From positions 384,754 through 448,753 of the forward strand of contig NZ_FNON01000006.1 in the NCBI RefSeq assembly GCF_900107045.1: DNA of 64,000 bases. The letters run 5' to 3'. Below the pieces are notes generated by a model that worked only from the letters and a program-made list of their open reading frames with translations, searched no databases and had not been told where the DNA came from. The translations under genes were made by a program, and so were the position numbers. Positions 8,828 through 18,976 of this stretch are shown piece after piece; the first letter of the stretch is position 1, and each line of letters begins with the position of its first letter. Source of the DNA: Amycolatopsis xylanica (GTDB lineage: Bacteria > Actinomycetota > Actinomycetes > Mycobacteriales > Pseudonocardiaceae).

Positions 8828-10840
8828 TTGAAGAGACTGGCGAAGAGATTCGGTGCCGCCGTGTCCGCGGCGGCGATGGTGTTCACCGTTCCCGTGCTCG
8901 CGGCGCCGGTGGCGGAGGCACTGCCGGACGGGCTCGCGCTGACCCCGCCGATGGGGTTCAACAACTGGAACACCACCGGCTGCAAGATCGACGAGAAGAT
9001 GATCCGCGACATGGCGGACATCTTCGTCGACAAAGGACTGAAGGCCGCGGGCTACCAGTACGTCAACGTGGACGACTGCTGGGCCGAGCCGCAGCGCAAC
9101 GCCGAGGGCAAGCTGGAGGGCAACAAGCTCACCTTCCCCAGCGGCATGAAGGCGCTGGGCGACTACATCCACTCGAAGGGCCTCAAGTTCGGCATCTACA
9201 CCAGCGCGGGCACGGTCACCTGCGCGAAGACCATGCCGGGTGGGCTCGACCACGAGGACGTCGACGCGCAAACGTTTGCGGACTGGGGTGTCGACTACCT
9301 CAAGTACGACAACTGCAACAACCAGGGCCGTCCGGCGCTGGAGCGCTACACGAAGATGCGTGACGCGCTCAAGAAGACCGGGCGCCAGATCGTCTACTCG
9401 CTGTGCGAGTGGGGCGACAACAAGCCGTGGGAATGGGGCAAGGACGTCGGCCACCTGTGGCGCACGACCGGTGACATCAAGGACAACTGGTCCTCGATGC
9501 TCAACATCGTCAAGAAGAACGCGCCGCTCGCGCCGTACGGCGGGCCGGGGCACTGGAACGACCCCGACATGCTGGAGATCGGCAACGGCGGCATGTCCAC
9601 TGTGGAGTACGAGTCGCACATGTCGCTGTGGTCGATCATGGCGGCGCCGCTGCTGATCGGCTCCGATCTGCGCAAGGTGAGCAAGGAGAACTTCGAGGTA
9701 CTGCTGAACCAAGAGGTGATCGCGATCGACCAGGACGCGAAGGGCGTCCAGGGCGCCGTGCTGTCCCAAAAGGACGGTCACTGGGTCTTCGCGAAGCCGC
9801 TGGCCAACGGTGACGTGGCGGTGGCGTTGTTCAACGAGAACACCACCAGCGCGACCATCGGGACCAACGTCGCCGCGCTCGGCCTGCCGCGGTCGCCCGG
9901 CTACAGCGTGCGTGACCTGTGGAAGCACAAGACGTATCAGAGCGCCGGGCAGATCTCCGCGCTCGTGCCGCCGCACGGCACCGCGATGTTCCGCATCAAG
10001 GCGGGCGGGGACTGGCCGCGCCACGAGCCGCTGGTCGGCGCGGGTCTCGAGTTCGCCGCCACGGTCAGTGGCGTGCCCGGCGACCTCGTCCCGGCAGGGA
10101 AGCCGTTCGAAGCCACGGTTTCGGTCACCAACCACGCCCGTCTCCCGATCTTCGCGCCCAAGGTCTCGCTGACCGCGCCCGCGGGCTGGAAGATCGAGCA
10201 GCTCTCGCGTCCTCGCAAGTGGATACTCGGCGCCGACGAGTCGGCGACCGGACGTTGGCGGATCACGCCACCAGCCGGTTCCGAGGGCACGGTGACGGCG
10301 CTGCACAGCGAGACGCGGTACGACACGCTGGGCTTCGGCCGGATCGAGCAGTCCGGTGACTCCCCGGTGACCGTGCCCGCGGCACCGCCGGCCGGGGCGG
10401 CCTACGCGAGTGATTTGCGCTGGTACGCCGAGAAGAACGGCTACGGCAACATCGAGCGTGACATGTCCAACGGCGGCATCCCCGACAAGGACGGCAAGCC
10501 GCTGACCATCAACGGCGTCCGCTACGCCAAGGGCCTGGGCGCGCACGCGCCGAGTGAGCTGGTCTTCTACACCGGCGGCCGCTGCACGGCGTTCAGCACC
10601 GACGTCGGCATCGACGACGAGAAGGAACCGGCGAACCTGCGCGGCTCGGCGACCTTCGAGGTCTATTCCGACGGCAAGAAGACGGCCGGTTCCGGGCTGC
10701 TGACCTATCTGGACCCGGCGTCACACTTGACAGCGGACATCACCGGCGCCCAGTACGTGAAGCTCGTGGTCACCGACGGTGGCGACGGCAACTCCTACGA
10801 CCGGGGCGACTGGGCGGGCGCGCGGTTCACCTGCCAGTAG
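8828..10840 (+). CDS. Secreted GH27 alpha-galactosidase with NEW3 and NPCBM domains
   Basis: About 670 residues. TTG at 8828 is chosen as start because AAGGGTGG lies at the right distance and a clean signal peptide follows (KRLAKRF, hydrophobic stretch, cleavage near residue 31). The family 27 (beta/alpha)8 barrel has 'PPMGFNNWN', 'YLKYDNC' with nucleophile D161, and 'WRTTGDI' with acid/base D216. A NEW3 beta-sandwich follows (about 420-510), then a C-terminal NPCBM sugar-binding domain ('GVRYAKGLGAHAPSEL', ending in Cys). It releases terminal alpha-galactose from oligo- or polysaccharides. Last gene of the cassette, followed by a long hairpin. Confidence 0.9.
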   Translation: MKRLAKRFGAAVSAAAMVFTVPVLAAPVAEALPDGLALTPPMGFNNWNTTGCKIDEKMIRDMADIFVDKGLKAAGYQYVNVDDCWAEPQRNAEGKLEGNKLTFPSGMKALGDYIHSKGLKFGIYTSAGTVTCAKTMPGGLDHEDVDAQTFADWGVDYLKYDNCNNQGRPALERYTKMRDALKKTGRQIVYSLCEWGDNKPWEWGKDVGHLWRTTGDIKDNWSSMLNIVKKNAPLAPYGGPGHWNDPDMLEIGNGGMSTVEYESHMSLWSIMAAPLLIGSDLRKVSKENFEVLLNQEVIAIDQDAKGVQGAVLSQKDGHWVFAKPLANGDVAVALFNENTTSATIGTNVAALGLPRSPGYSVRDLWKHKTYQSAGQISALVPPHGTAMFRIKAGGDWPRHEPLVGAGLEFAATVSGVPGDLVPAGKPFEATVSVTNHARLPIFAPKVSLTAPAGWKIEQLSRPRKWILGADESATGRWRITPPAGSEGTVTALHSETRYDTLGFGRIEQSGDSPVTVPAAPPAGAAYASDLRWYAEKNGYGNIERDMSNGGIPDKDGKPLTINGVRYAKGLGAHAPSELVFYTGGRCTAFSTDVGIDDEKEPANLRGSATFEVYSDGKKTAGSGLLTYLDPASHLTADITGAQYVKLVVTDGGDGNSYDRGDWAGARFTCQ

Positions 10841-10867
10841 TCCCTGACCAGGCCCTACGTCGCTTTA

Positions 10868-10917
10868 CCCCGAAAGTGGCTTTCGTCAGATGAGACCTGA
10901 CGAAAGTCACTTTCGGG
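10868..10917 (+). terminator. Long hairpin terminator after the glycosidase cassette
   Basis: The arms CCCGAAAGTGGCTTTCGTCA and TGACGAAAGTCACTTTCGGG pair almost perfectly around a loop of about nine bases, 28 bp past the GH27 stop. There is no T tail. Confidence 0.7.
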
Positions 10918-11089
10918 CTAGTGGGGGCAGCCGGTCGCCGGGGGTCTCGGCGAGGAGGGAGCATCGCTGATCGCACGGTGTGTGACCGGTGCTACACAGT
11001 CGTCGGTCCGGTCGGTGGCTGCGACGGCGCGGGCGAAGCCACCCGATTGCCGGGTACTGCGTAAAGGGGAAACCGGATACCGTCGCCGC

Positions 11090-11395
11090 ATGGGGAAGAA
11101 AATTGTATCTGTTTTCGCTTCGATGGCCGCATTTCTGGGGATAATGGTTTTCGGTGCGGGCGCCGCACATGCCGATGCCGTGTGCTACAACACCGGCATC
11201 GCGGGTGACGGGCACTCCGCGTGGACCACGTGCAACTACGTGAACAACCGGCCGAAGTACTACATCGTGATGAAGGCCTGCGGCCCGGGCAGCTGCAGTG
11301 ATCAGGCGTCGAATGTCGTCAACGTCGGTCAGCAGGCGGTCATTCGCAGCTCCGGTTATCTGGCCGGTAATATGACCATCATCGCCGTCTGGTAA
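11090..11395 (+). CDS. Small secreted protein of unknown function
   Basis: 101 residues. A Sec signal peptide (MGKKIVSVFASMAAFLGIM, cleavage near AAHA-D) leaves a mature domain of about 73 residues with four Cys (VCYN, TTCN, KACGPG, SCSD) that could form two disulfides. The rest is Asn/Val/Gly-rich and ends in 'GNMTIIAVW'. I do not recognise the family. It is flanked by hairpins on both sides (10868-10917 and 11416-11451), so it is likely transcribed alone. The ATG at 11090 is chosen because the signal peptide starts there; the ribosome binding site is weak. Confidence 0.7.
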   Translation: MGKKIVSVFASMAAFLGIMVFGAGAAHADAVCYNTGIAGDGHSAWTTCNYVNNRPKYYIVMKACGPGSCSDQASNVVNVGQQAVIRSSGYLAGNMTIIAVW

Positions 11396-11415
11396 TTGCC
11401 CTGATCGGTTTACCT

Positions 11416-11451
11416 CTTACGGCTCCTGACCGATCGGTCGGGAGCCGTAAG
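11416..11451 (+). terminator. Hairpin terminator
   Basis: CTTACGGCTCC pairs with GGAGCCGTAAG, and the loop contains the self-complementary GACCGATCGGTC. It lies 20 bp after the small secreted protein and is followed by a short T-containing stretch (GTATTGTC). Confidence 0.75.
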
Positions 11452-11634
11452 TATTGTCACGGTATGTGATCAGCTCGTCGCTCGGGCGGTGCGTGAGTAA
11501 ACATTTGGGTTACGTAGCGTGCCTTTCCTATGGCGTCTTCCCACCATGCGGGTACGGTTCGCCAGTCGAACCGCGCATCCCTGCGCGGATTCGTTCTCGA
11601 ACATCCGCTGAAACGGCGGGGAGGGAGACACACC

Positions 11635-12705
11635 TTGCTTCGCATGCGTGGAACCGCGCTGGCGGCGGTGGCCATGGCCGGTCTGCTGACGCTCTCGGCT
11701 TGCAGCGGTTCGGACACAGGCAGCGGCTCGACGCCGGCGCCCGGCAACGGCAGCGGCGCCCCGGCGTCGGTCAAGGTCGGGCTGGCCTATGACATCGGTG
11801 GCCGCGGCGACCAGTCGTTCAACGACTCGGCGGCGCGCGGCCTGGACAAGGCCAAGGCCGAGTCCGGTATCGAGGTCAAGGAGCTGGAAGCGGCGGCGGG
11901 TGAGACCGACGCGCAGAAGGAAGACCGGCTGCGCACACTGGCCGAGCAGGGCTACAACCCGATCATCGCGATCGGCTTCGCCTACCAGGGCGCTGTCGGC
12001 AAGGTCGCCAAGGACAACCCGAACGTCAAGTTCGCGATCGTCGACGACTTCACGCCCGGCACGGACGACGGCGCGAACATCGCGAACCTGACCTTCGCCG
12101 AGAACGAGGGCTCGTTCCTGGTCGGCGTCGCCGCGGCGCTGAAGAGCAAGACCGGCAACGTGGGCTTCATCGGCGGTGTGAACACCCCGCTGATCCAGAA
12201 GTTCGAGGTCGGCTTCGCCGCCGGTGCCAAGGCCGCCAAGCCGGGCATCACCGTGCAGTCGAAGTACCTGACCCAGCCGCCGGACTTCACCGGCTTCAAC
12301 GACCCCGCCAAGGGTGAGACCGCCGCGAACGGCCAGTTCGACCAGGGCGCCGACGTGGTCTACGCCGCGGCCGGTGGCTCGGGCAGCGGTGTCTTCAAGG
12401 CCGCCAAGGCCAAGAACAAGCTGGGTATCGGCGTCGACTCCGACCAGTACAACCTGCCGGCGCTGGCCGACGTCAAGGACGTGATCATCACCTCGATGAT
12501 CAAGAAGGTCGACCTGGCCGTCTACGACTTCATCAAGTCGGTCAAGGACGGCAAGTTCCAGGCGGGCAACAAGGTCTACGACCTGAAGGCGGGCGGTGTC
12601 GAGTACGCCACGAGCGGCGGCAAGATCGACGACATCAAGACCCAGCTCGAGGACTACAAGACGAAGATCACGTCGGGCGAGATCAAGGTCCCCGCGACCA
12701 AGTAA
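11635..12705 (+). CDS. BMP-family nucleoside-binding lipoprotein of an ABC importer
   Basis: 356 residues. TTG at 11635 is chosen for the GGAGGGAG 8 bp upstream. A lipobox (LTLSAC, C23) anchors it to the outer face of the membrane, followed by a Gly/Ser linker. The mature part has the Bmp/Med fold: 'VGLAYDIGGRGDQSFNDSA', 'IIAIGFAYQGAV', 'VGFIGGVNTPLIQKF', 'DVVYAAAGGSGSGVF'. BMP-family proteins characterised so far bind nucleosides. The ATPase, two permeases, cytidine deaminase and thymidine phosphorylase downstream strongly support nucleoside uptake. A hairpin separates it from the ATPase gene. Confidence 0.92.
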   Translation: MLRMRGTALAAVAMAGLLTLSACSGSDTGSGSTPAPGNGSGAPASVKVGLAYDIGGRGDQSFNDSAARGLDKAKAESGIEVKELEAAAGETDAQKEDRLRTLAEQGYNPIIAIGFAYQGAVGKVAKDNPNVKFAIVDDFTPGTDDGANIANLTFAENEGSFLVGVAAALKSKTGNVGFIGGVNTPLIQKFEVGFAAGAKAAKPGITVQSKYLTQPPDFTGFNDPAKGETAANGQFDQGADVVYAAAGGSGSGVFKAAKAKNKLGIGVDSDQYNLPALADVKDVIITSMIKKVDLAVYDFIKSVKDGKFQAGNKVYDLKAGGVEYATSGGKIDDIKTQLEDYKTKITSGEIKVPATK

Positions 12706-12738
12706 CTTCTCCGCCTTTTAAGATCTGGTAGTACAGAT

Positions 12739-12769
12739 GGGCCCGAAGCGGCTAACCCGCTTCGGGCCC
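12739..12769 (+). terminator. Intercistronic hairpin between binding protein and ATPase genes
   Basis: GGGCCCGAAGCGG and CCGCTTCGGGCCC form a perfect 13-bp stem with a five-base loop, 34 bp after the lipoprotein stop and inside the transport operon. It probably lets only part of the transcripts continue, or protects the upstream message, so the binding protein is made in excess. Confidence 0.65.
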
Positions 12770-12795
12770 GTCACCGTTCGTGAGGAGCGTGCACG

Positions 12796-14349
12796 ATCAG
12801 CGAGGATTCAGCCGCACCACGGCACCCCAGTTACGCCGTTGAACTCAAGGGCATCACCAAACGGTTCCCCGGCGTCGTCGCCAACTCCGACATCAACGTC
12901 GGCGTGCGGGGCGGCACAGTGCATGCTCTCGTCGGTGAGAACGGCGCGGGCAAGTCGACACTGATGAAGACCCTGTACGGGATGCACCGTCCCGACGAGG
13001 GCACCATCACCATCGACGGCGCCGAAGTGACCTTCCACAACCCGGCCGACGCGATCGCCGCCGGGATCGGCATGGTCCACCAGCACTTCATGCTGGCCGA
13101 CAATTTCACCGTACTGGAAAACGTGGTGCTCGGCACCGAGCCCAAAACCGGCATGTCGCTGGACTTCAAGGCCGCCCGCGCGAAGATCAAGGAGATCTCC
13201 GCGCGCTACGGCCTCGGCGTCGACCCGGACAGTCTCGTCGACAACCTCGGGGTGGGTGAGCGGCAGCGGGTCGAGATCCTCAAAGTGCTCTACCGCGGCG
13301 CCCGCATCCTGATCCTGGACGAGCCGACCGCCGTGCTCGTGCCGCAGGAAGTCGACGAACTCTTCGGCAATCTGCGCGATCTCAAGGCCGAAGGCCTGAC
13401 GATCCTGTTCATCTCGCACAAGCTCGACGAGGTGCTTTCGGTCGCCGACGACATCACGGTCATCCGGCGCGGCACTACCGTCGCGAGTGTCGAGCCGGGC
13501 GAGGTCACCGCGCGTCAGCTCGCCGAGCTCATGGTCGGCAGCGCGCTGCCGGTGCCGGAGCTGCGCGAGTCGACCGTGACCACCACCCCGGTGCTCGAGG
13601 TTTCGGGACTGAGCGTGACCGGCTCCGACGGCCGGACCGTGCTGTCGGACATGTCGTTCACCATCCACGCGGGCGAGGTGCTCGGCATCGCGGGTGTCGA
13701 GGGCAACGGGCAGGCCGAGCTGGTCGAGGCGCTGATGGGCATCCGCCCGCTCGCCGGCGGCCGGGTTTCCTTGCAGGGCAAGGATCTCGCCAAGGAGTCC
13801 ACTCGGGACCGCCGCGACGCCGGGATGGCGTACGTGCCGGAGGACCGGCACCGCCAGGGCCTGCTGCTGGAGGGCACGCTCTGGGAGAACCGCATCCTCG
13901 GGCACCAGACGAAGGCGCCGAGCGTCAAGGCGGGCGGGCTGCTGCTCGACCGCAAGGGCGCGCGCGAGGACACCGAGCGCATCGTCAAGGACTACGACGT
14001 GCGCACGCCGGGCATCGAGGTCGCCATCGCGTCGCTGTCCGGCGGCAACCAGCAGAAACTGATCATCGGCCGCGAGATGAGCGGGAACCCGGTGCTGCTG
14101 CTCGCCTCCCACCCCACACGCGGGGTGGACGTCGGCGCGCAGGCCGCCATCTGGGAGCACATCCGCCGCGCCCGCGCCGAGCACCTCGCGGTGCTCATGA
14201 TCTCCGCCGACCTCGACGAGCTGATCGGCATGTCCGACCGGCTCGCGGTCATCCTGCGCGGCAAGCTCGTCGCCGAATACGACCCGAAGTCGGTCACGCC
14301 AGAGGAGCTCGGCTCCGCGATGACCGGCGCGGGCGAGGGAGTGTCCTGA
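12796..14349 (+). CDS. Nucleoside ABC transporter ATPase (two ABC domains); no canonical start codon
   Basis: About 517 residues when read from ATC at 12796. The first ABC domain has Walker A GENGAGKST (K53), 'GVGERQRVEI' and Walker B 'ILILDEPTAVL'. The second has the degenerate Walker A 'GVEGNGQAEL', signature 'LSGGNQQKL' and 'PTRGVDVGAQAA', the normal layout for BMP/sugar-type importers. The frame opens after a stop at 12781 and has no ATG, GTG or TTG until GTG at 12904, which would remove the first beta strand. An AGGAG at 12783-12787 sits 8 bp before ATC (12796) and 5 bp before ACG (12793). The only GTG nearby (12789) is in another frame. Powers uptake through the two permeases; its stop overlaps the first permease by one base. 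Confidence 0.88.
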   Translation: MSEDSAAPRHPSYAVELKGITKRFPGVVANSDINVGVRGGTVHALVGENGAGKSTLMKTLYGMHRPDEGTITIDGAEVTFHNPADAIAAGIGMVHQHFMLADNFTVLENVVLGTEPKTGMSLDFKAARAKIKEISARYGLGVDPDSLVDNLGVGERQRVEILKVLYRGARILILDEPTAVLVPQEVDELFGNLRDLKAEGLTILFISHKLDEVLSVADDITVIRRGTTVASVEPGEVTARQLAELMVGSALPVPELRESTVTTTPVLEVSGLSVTGSDGRTVLSDMSFTIHAGEVLGIAGVEGNGQAELVEALMGIRPLAGGRVSLQGKDLAKESTRDRRDAGMAYVPEDRHRQGLLLEGTLWENRILGHQTKAPSVKAGGLLLDRKGAREDTERIVKDYDVRTPGIEVAIASLSGGNQQKLIIGREMSGNPVLLLASHPTRGVDVGAQAAIWEHIRRARAEHLAVLMISADLDELIGMSDRLAVILRGKLVAEYDPKSVTPEELGSAMTGAGEGVS

Positions 14350-15467
14350 TGGGACGATTTTCAGTCCGCTCGATCTCGCTGGGACTGGCGGCGCCGGTCG
14401 CGGCGCTGGTCTTCGCGCTGCTGGTGTGCTCGCTGATCCTCGCCGGGACCGGGCACCCGCCGATCGACGTGCTCGACCAGATGGTCAAGTCGGTGCAGCG
14501 GCCGCGCACGCTGGTCAACTCGATCAACAGCGCGACCACCTACTACCTGTCCGCGGTCGCGGTCGCCATCGGCTTCCGCATGCGGCTGTTCAACATCGGC
14601 GTCGACGGCCAGTACCGGCTCGCGGCCATGCTGGCGGCGGCGTTCGCCGGCTCGTCGTTCCTGTCCGGGATGCCGTCGTTCGTGCGGATCCTGCTGACCC
14701 TGATCGCCGCCATGGCGGTCGGCGCGATCTGGGCGGGCATCGCCGGGTTCCTCAAGGTGACGCGGGGCGTCAGCGAGGTCATCTCGACCATCATGCTGAA
14801 CGCGATCTCCACCGCGATCGTGGCGTACCTGCTCAACGCGGACCGGCTGGCCGTGAAGGTGGCCGGGAGCAACAACATCGGCACCGCGACGATCACCGAG
14901 GGCGGGCGCGTGCCCGGCTTCGCCTACACCGGGTCGTCGTCGAAGATCTTCGGCCTGATCATCCTGGCCGCGCTGGTCGGGTTCCTCTACTGGTTCATGC
15001 TCAACCGGACCCGGTTCGGCTTCGACCTGAAGGCGACCGGCCTGTCCGAGTCCGCCGCGGTCGCCAGCGGCGTGAACGTCAAGAAGATGGTGCTGGCGAG
15101 CATGCTGATCTCCGGCGCGATCGCCGGGCTGGTCGGCATGCCGCAGCTGCTCGGCTCGTCGTACTCGTACGCGCTGGACTTCCCGGCGGGGCTGGGCTTC
15201 ACCGGTATCGCGATCGCGCTGCTCGGCCGGAACCACCCGGTGGGCATGGCGTTCGCCGCGTTCCTGTGGGGCGTGCTCGACCAGAGCTCGAACGTGCTCG
15301 ACATTTCCGGTGTGCCCAAGGAGATCGTGGTGATCATGCAGGGGATCATCGTGCTTTCGGTGGTCATCGCCTACGAGCTCGTGCGCCGCTACCGGCTCAA
15401 GCTCGAACAGCGTGACGTCGGACGCGCGCTCGGCACGACCAAGACCGCGGCGGAGGTGTCGGCATGA
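14349..15467 (+). CDS. Nucleoside ABC transporter permease 1
   Basis: 372 residues with about eight to ten membrane segments. Features of the BPD_transp_2 permease family include 'GFRMRLFNIGVDGQYRLAAMLA' and 'RGVSEVISTIMLNAI' (coupling region), and 'GLGFTGIAIALLGRNHPVGM'. It forms half of the membrane channel, with the next gene product. Its ATG overlaps the ATPase stop (TGATG), and its own end overlaps permease 2 by four bases. Confidence 0.92.
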   Translation: MGRFSVRSISLGLAAPVAALVFALLVCSLILAGTGHPPIDVLDQMVKSVQRPRTLVNSINSATTYYLSAVAVAIGFRMRLFNIGVDGQYRLAAMLAAAFAGSSFLSGMPSFVRILLTLIAAMAVGAIWAGIAGFLKVTRGVSEVISTIMLNAISTAIVAYLLNADRLAVKVAGSNNIGTATITEGGRVPGFAYTGSSSKIFGLIILAALVGFLYWFMLNRTRFGFDLKATGLSESAAVASGVNVKKMVLASMLISGAIAGLVGMPQLLGSSYSYALDFPAGLGFTGIAIALLGRNHPVGMAFAAFLWGVLDQSSNVLDISGVPKEIVVIMQGIIVLSVVIAYELVRRYRLKLEQRDVGRALGTTKTAAEVSA

Positions 15468-16717
15468 GCGCCGGTGGACTGAGCGCGGGCGTCGAGGTCG
15501 CACCCGCGGGTGCGAAGCGGCGGCTGTCGCCGATGATCTATCTGTACCTCGCGGTCGCCGCGCTCGCGGTGGTGTCGCTGGTCCGGGTGCTCACCGGGGC
15601 GAACGACCTCACCTCGAGCGGCACGGTCGCGGCGGCGCTGACCGCCGCCGTGCCGATCGCGCTCGCCGGTCTCGGCGGGCTGTGGTCCGAGCGCGCCGGT
15701 GTGGTCAACATCGGTCTCGAAGGCATGATGGTGCTCGGCACCTGGGGCGCCGGTTTCGCCGGCTACCAGTGGGGTCCGTGGGTCGGCGTGCTGGCAGGCG
15801 TCGCGCTCGGCGCGGTCGGCGGGCTGATCCATGCGGTCGCGACCGTGACCTTCGGCGTCGACCACATCATCTCCGGTGTGGCGATCACGCTGGTGGCTCC
15901 CGGCCTGACGTTGTTTCTCGCGAAGCTCTACTTCGCGAAGGCGCCGGGTGGCGGGCAGAAGCAGTCGCCGCCGGTGGCCGATGTCCAGAAGGTGTCCATC
16001 CCGGGGTTGTCCTCGCTGCTCGGTGACCTGGAGCAGAAGCACTGGTTCCTGGTGTCCGATGTGGCCGGTCTGCTGCGCGGGCTGACCACCGGGCTTTCGC
16101 TGCTGACGCTCCTCGCCGTGCTGCTGCTCGTGGGCACCGCGTACGTGCTGTGGAAGACGCCGTTCGGCCTGCGGCTGCGGTCCTGCGGCGAGGCGCCGCA
16201 CGCGGCGGAGTCGCTGGGCGTCAACGTGATCAAGTACAAGTACTCGGCGATCATCGCGTCCGGCGCGTTCGCGGGTCTCGGCGGCGCGATCCTCGCGGTC
16301 AGCTCTGGGCAGTTCCGCGACGGCCAGACCGGTGGCCGTGGTTACATCGGCCTCGCGTCGATGATCTTCGGCAACTGGCGGCCGGGTGGCCTGGCCGCGG
16401 GTGCCGGGCTCTTCGGTTACACGGACGCGATGCAGTTGCGTGGCGAGGAATCCGTGCACGCGCTGCTGTTGCTGCTCGGCCTCGCGCTGCTCGTGCTGGC
16501 GTTCATCCAGTTGCGCGCCAAGCGGTTCGCGGTCGCTTCGGTGGCCGTGGTGCTCGGCGCCGCGTTCATCCTGTGGTTCGCGACGACGGACAAGGCGCCG
16601 CCGGAGCTGGTCACGGCCGCCCCGTACGTGGTGACGCTGCTGGTGCTTTCCCTTGCGGCGCAACGACTTCGGGTTCCGAAGTACGTCGGCCAGATCTTCC
16701 GCCGCGGTGAGGGCTGA
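15464..16717 (+). CDS. Nucleoside ABC transporter permease 2
   Basis: 417 residues, the paralogous second permease: 'LGGLWSERAGVVNIGLEGMMVLGTWGA', 'FGVDHIISGVAITL' and 'RGYIGLASMIFGNWRP'. About ten membrane helices. The C-terminus carries two or three extra hydrophobic helices (after about 335), making it somewhat longer than its partner. It overlaps permease 1 by 4 bp and cytidine deaminase by 1 bp, so import and the first catabolic step are made together. Confidence 0.92.
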   Translation: MSAGGLSAGVEVAPAGAKRRLSPMIYLYLAVAALAVVSLVRVLTGANDLTSSGTVAAALTAAVPIALAGLGGLWSERAGVVNIGLEGMMVLGTWGAGFAGYQWGPWVGVLAGVALGAVGGLIHAVATVTFGVDHIISGVAITLVAPGLTLFLAKLYFAKAPGGGQKQSPPVADVQKVSIPGLSSLLGDLEQKHWFLVSDVAGLLRGLTTGLSLLTLLAVLLLVGTAYVLWKTPFGLRLRSCGEAPHAAESLGVNVIKYKYSAIIASGAFAGLGGAILAVSSGQFRDGQTGGRGYIGLASMIFGNWRPGGLAAGAGLFGYTDAMQLRGEESVHALLLLLGLALLVLAFIQLRAKRFAVASVAVVLGAAFILWFATTDKAPPELVTAAPYVVTLLVLSLAAQRLRVPKYVGQIFRRGEG

Positions 16718-17106
16718 TGAACATCGATTGGGACGCGCTGCGCACTCGCGCCGTCGAGGCGGCGGCGAGCGCGTATGCGCCCTACTCGGGCCTGCACGTC
16801 GGTGTCGCCGGGATCGTGGACGACGGACGGCTCGTGCTGGGCTGCAACGTCGAGAACGCGTCGTACGGGCTCGGGTTGTGCGCCGAGTGCACGATGGCCG
16901 GGCAGCTGCGGCTGTCCGGTGGCGGCAGGCTGGTCGCGGTGGCCTGCCGCAGCGGCGCCGGTGATCTGCTGATGCCGTGTGGACGGTGCCGCCAGGTGCT
17001 GTACGAACTCGGTGGCCCGGAGTGCCTTGTGGACACTCCGAGCGGGATTTTGCCGATGTCATCGGTGCTTCCGGACGCCTTTGGACCGGAGCACCTGCCC
17101 GCTTAG
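16717..17106 (+). CDS. cdd: Cytidine deaminase
   Basis: 129 residues, the short homotetrameric type. Converts cytidine and deoxycytidine to uridine and deoxyuridine. The zinc site is complete: 'LCAECTM' (Cys and catalytic Glu) and 'PCGRCRQ' (two Cys). 'NVENASYGL' and 'YAPYSGLHVGVA' are family hallmarks. The ATG overlaps the permease stop. deoA follows 9 bp after the stop. Confidence 0.95.
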   Translation: MNIDWDALRTRAVEAAASAYAPYSGLHVGVAGIVDDGRLVLGCNVENASYGLGLCAECTMAGQLRLSGGGRLVAVACRSGAGDLLMPCGRCRQVLYELGGPECLVDTPSGILPMSSVLPDAFGPEHLPA

Positions 17107-17115
17107 AGTGTTCCT

Positions 17116-18399
<1,284 letters not shown>

Positions 18400-18490
18400 A
18401 CGCCCCTTAACCACCAGATCCCAGCCCCCGCCACTCCCAGGGGGCCGGCCCCACGTCCAGCTTATCGGTGACCCTGGGGCGGGAGGGTGA

Positions 18491-18574
18491 CCAAGATCAA
18501 CTTGAGGTGGGTTGTCCACAGTCGGGGCGGGGTGTGGACAGGGTGACGTTGTTGATCTTGGGTGGGCTTTTTTG
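18491..18574 (+). terminator. Intrinsic terminator of the nucleoside operon
   Basis: CCAAGATCAAC (18491-18501) pairs with GTTGATCTTGG (18551-18561), enclosing an inner GTCCACA/TGTGGAC stem. A T6 run at 18569-18574 follows, 90 bp past the deoA stop. Confidence 0.7.
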
Positions 18575-18630
18575 TCGGGGGTGGGCGGTAGCGTGGATTC
18601 GGGGGCTGCTCAGGACGGGGGCGGGGGTGT

Positions 18631-18951
18631 TGTGCAGGGTTTTCGGCCGCTGAGTGGCCGAAAACCCCGCACAAAGAGGGTCGACGCTCCGCGAGCTGGG
18701 ATGGGGTTCGACGATGTGGCGTTTGGGCCATGAGATGGCCCAAACGCCACATCGTGGGCTCAAAACCTGGGCTAAGTGACCGAAACCCGCGCAAGCGCTG
18801 CTGACGGAGTTGCTTTTGGGACACCTGGCGGCCCAAAAGCCACTCCGTGGGCTCGAAACCTGAGATTCCCAAGGTGGGCGACCCCGAGCGGCGGGCAGGG
18901 GCTGGCGTGCGCGTTTCGGGCCGCCCAGCGTCCCCAAACGCGCACGCCAGC
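18631..18951. repeat. Cluster of four long palindromes in the deoA/coiled-coil gap
   Basis: Four separate near-perfect hairpins lie at 18631-18673, 18712-18754 (19-bp perfect arms, loop TGAGA), 18804-18848 and 18901-18951 (15-bp core arms). Three of them share a TTTGGG...CCCAAA-like core near the loop. A phrase GTGGGCTC(A/G)AAACCTG follows the second and third. The 631-bp gap 18400-19030 between convergent genes holds no convincing ORF and is filled by these elements plus a terminator at each end. Confidence 0.8.
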
Positions 18952-18976
18952 CCAAAGCCCCAAGCCCCCAAATACG

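Noticed and set aside
8813..10546. 577-residue minus-strand frame opposite the GH27 gene
   Set aside because: A shadow frame; the GH27 catalytic motifs are on the plus strand.
12904..14349. GTG at 12904 as the start of the transporter ATPase
   Set aside because: It would remove the first beta strand of the nucleotide-binding domain (VELKGITKRFPG region), which is clearly coding, and has no ribosome binding site.
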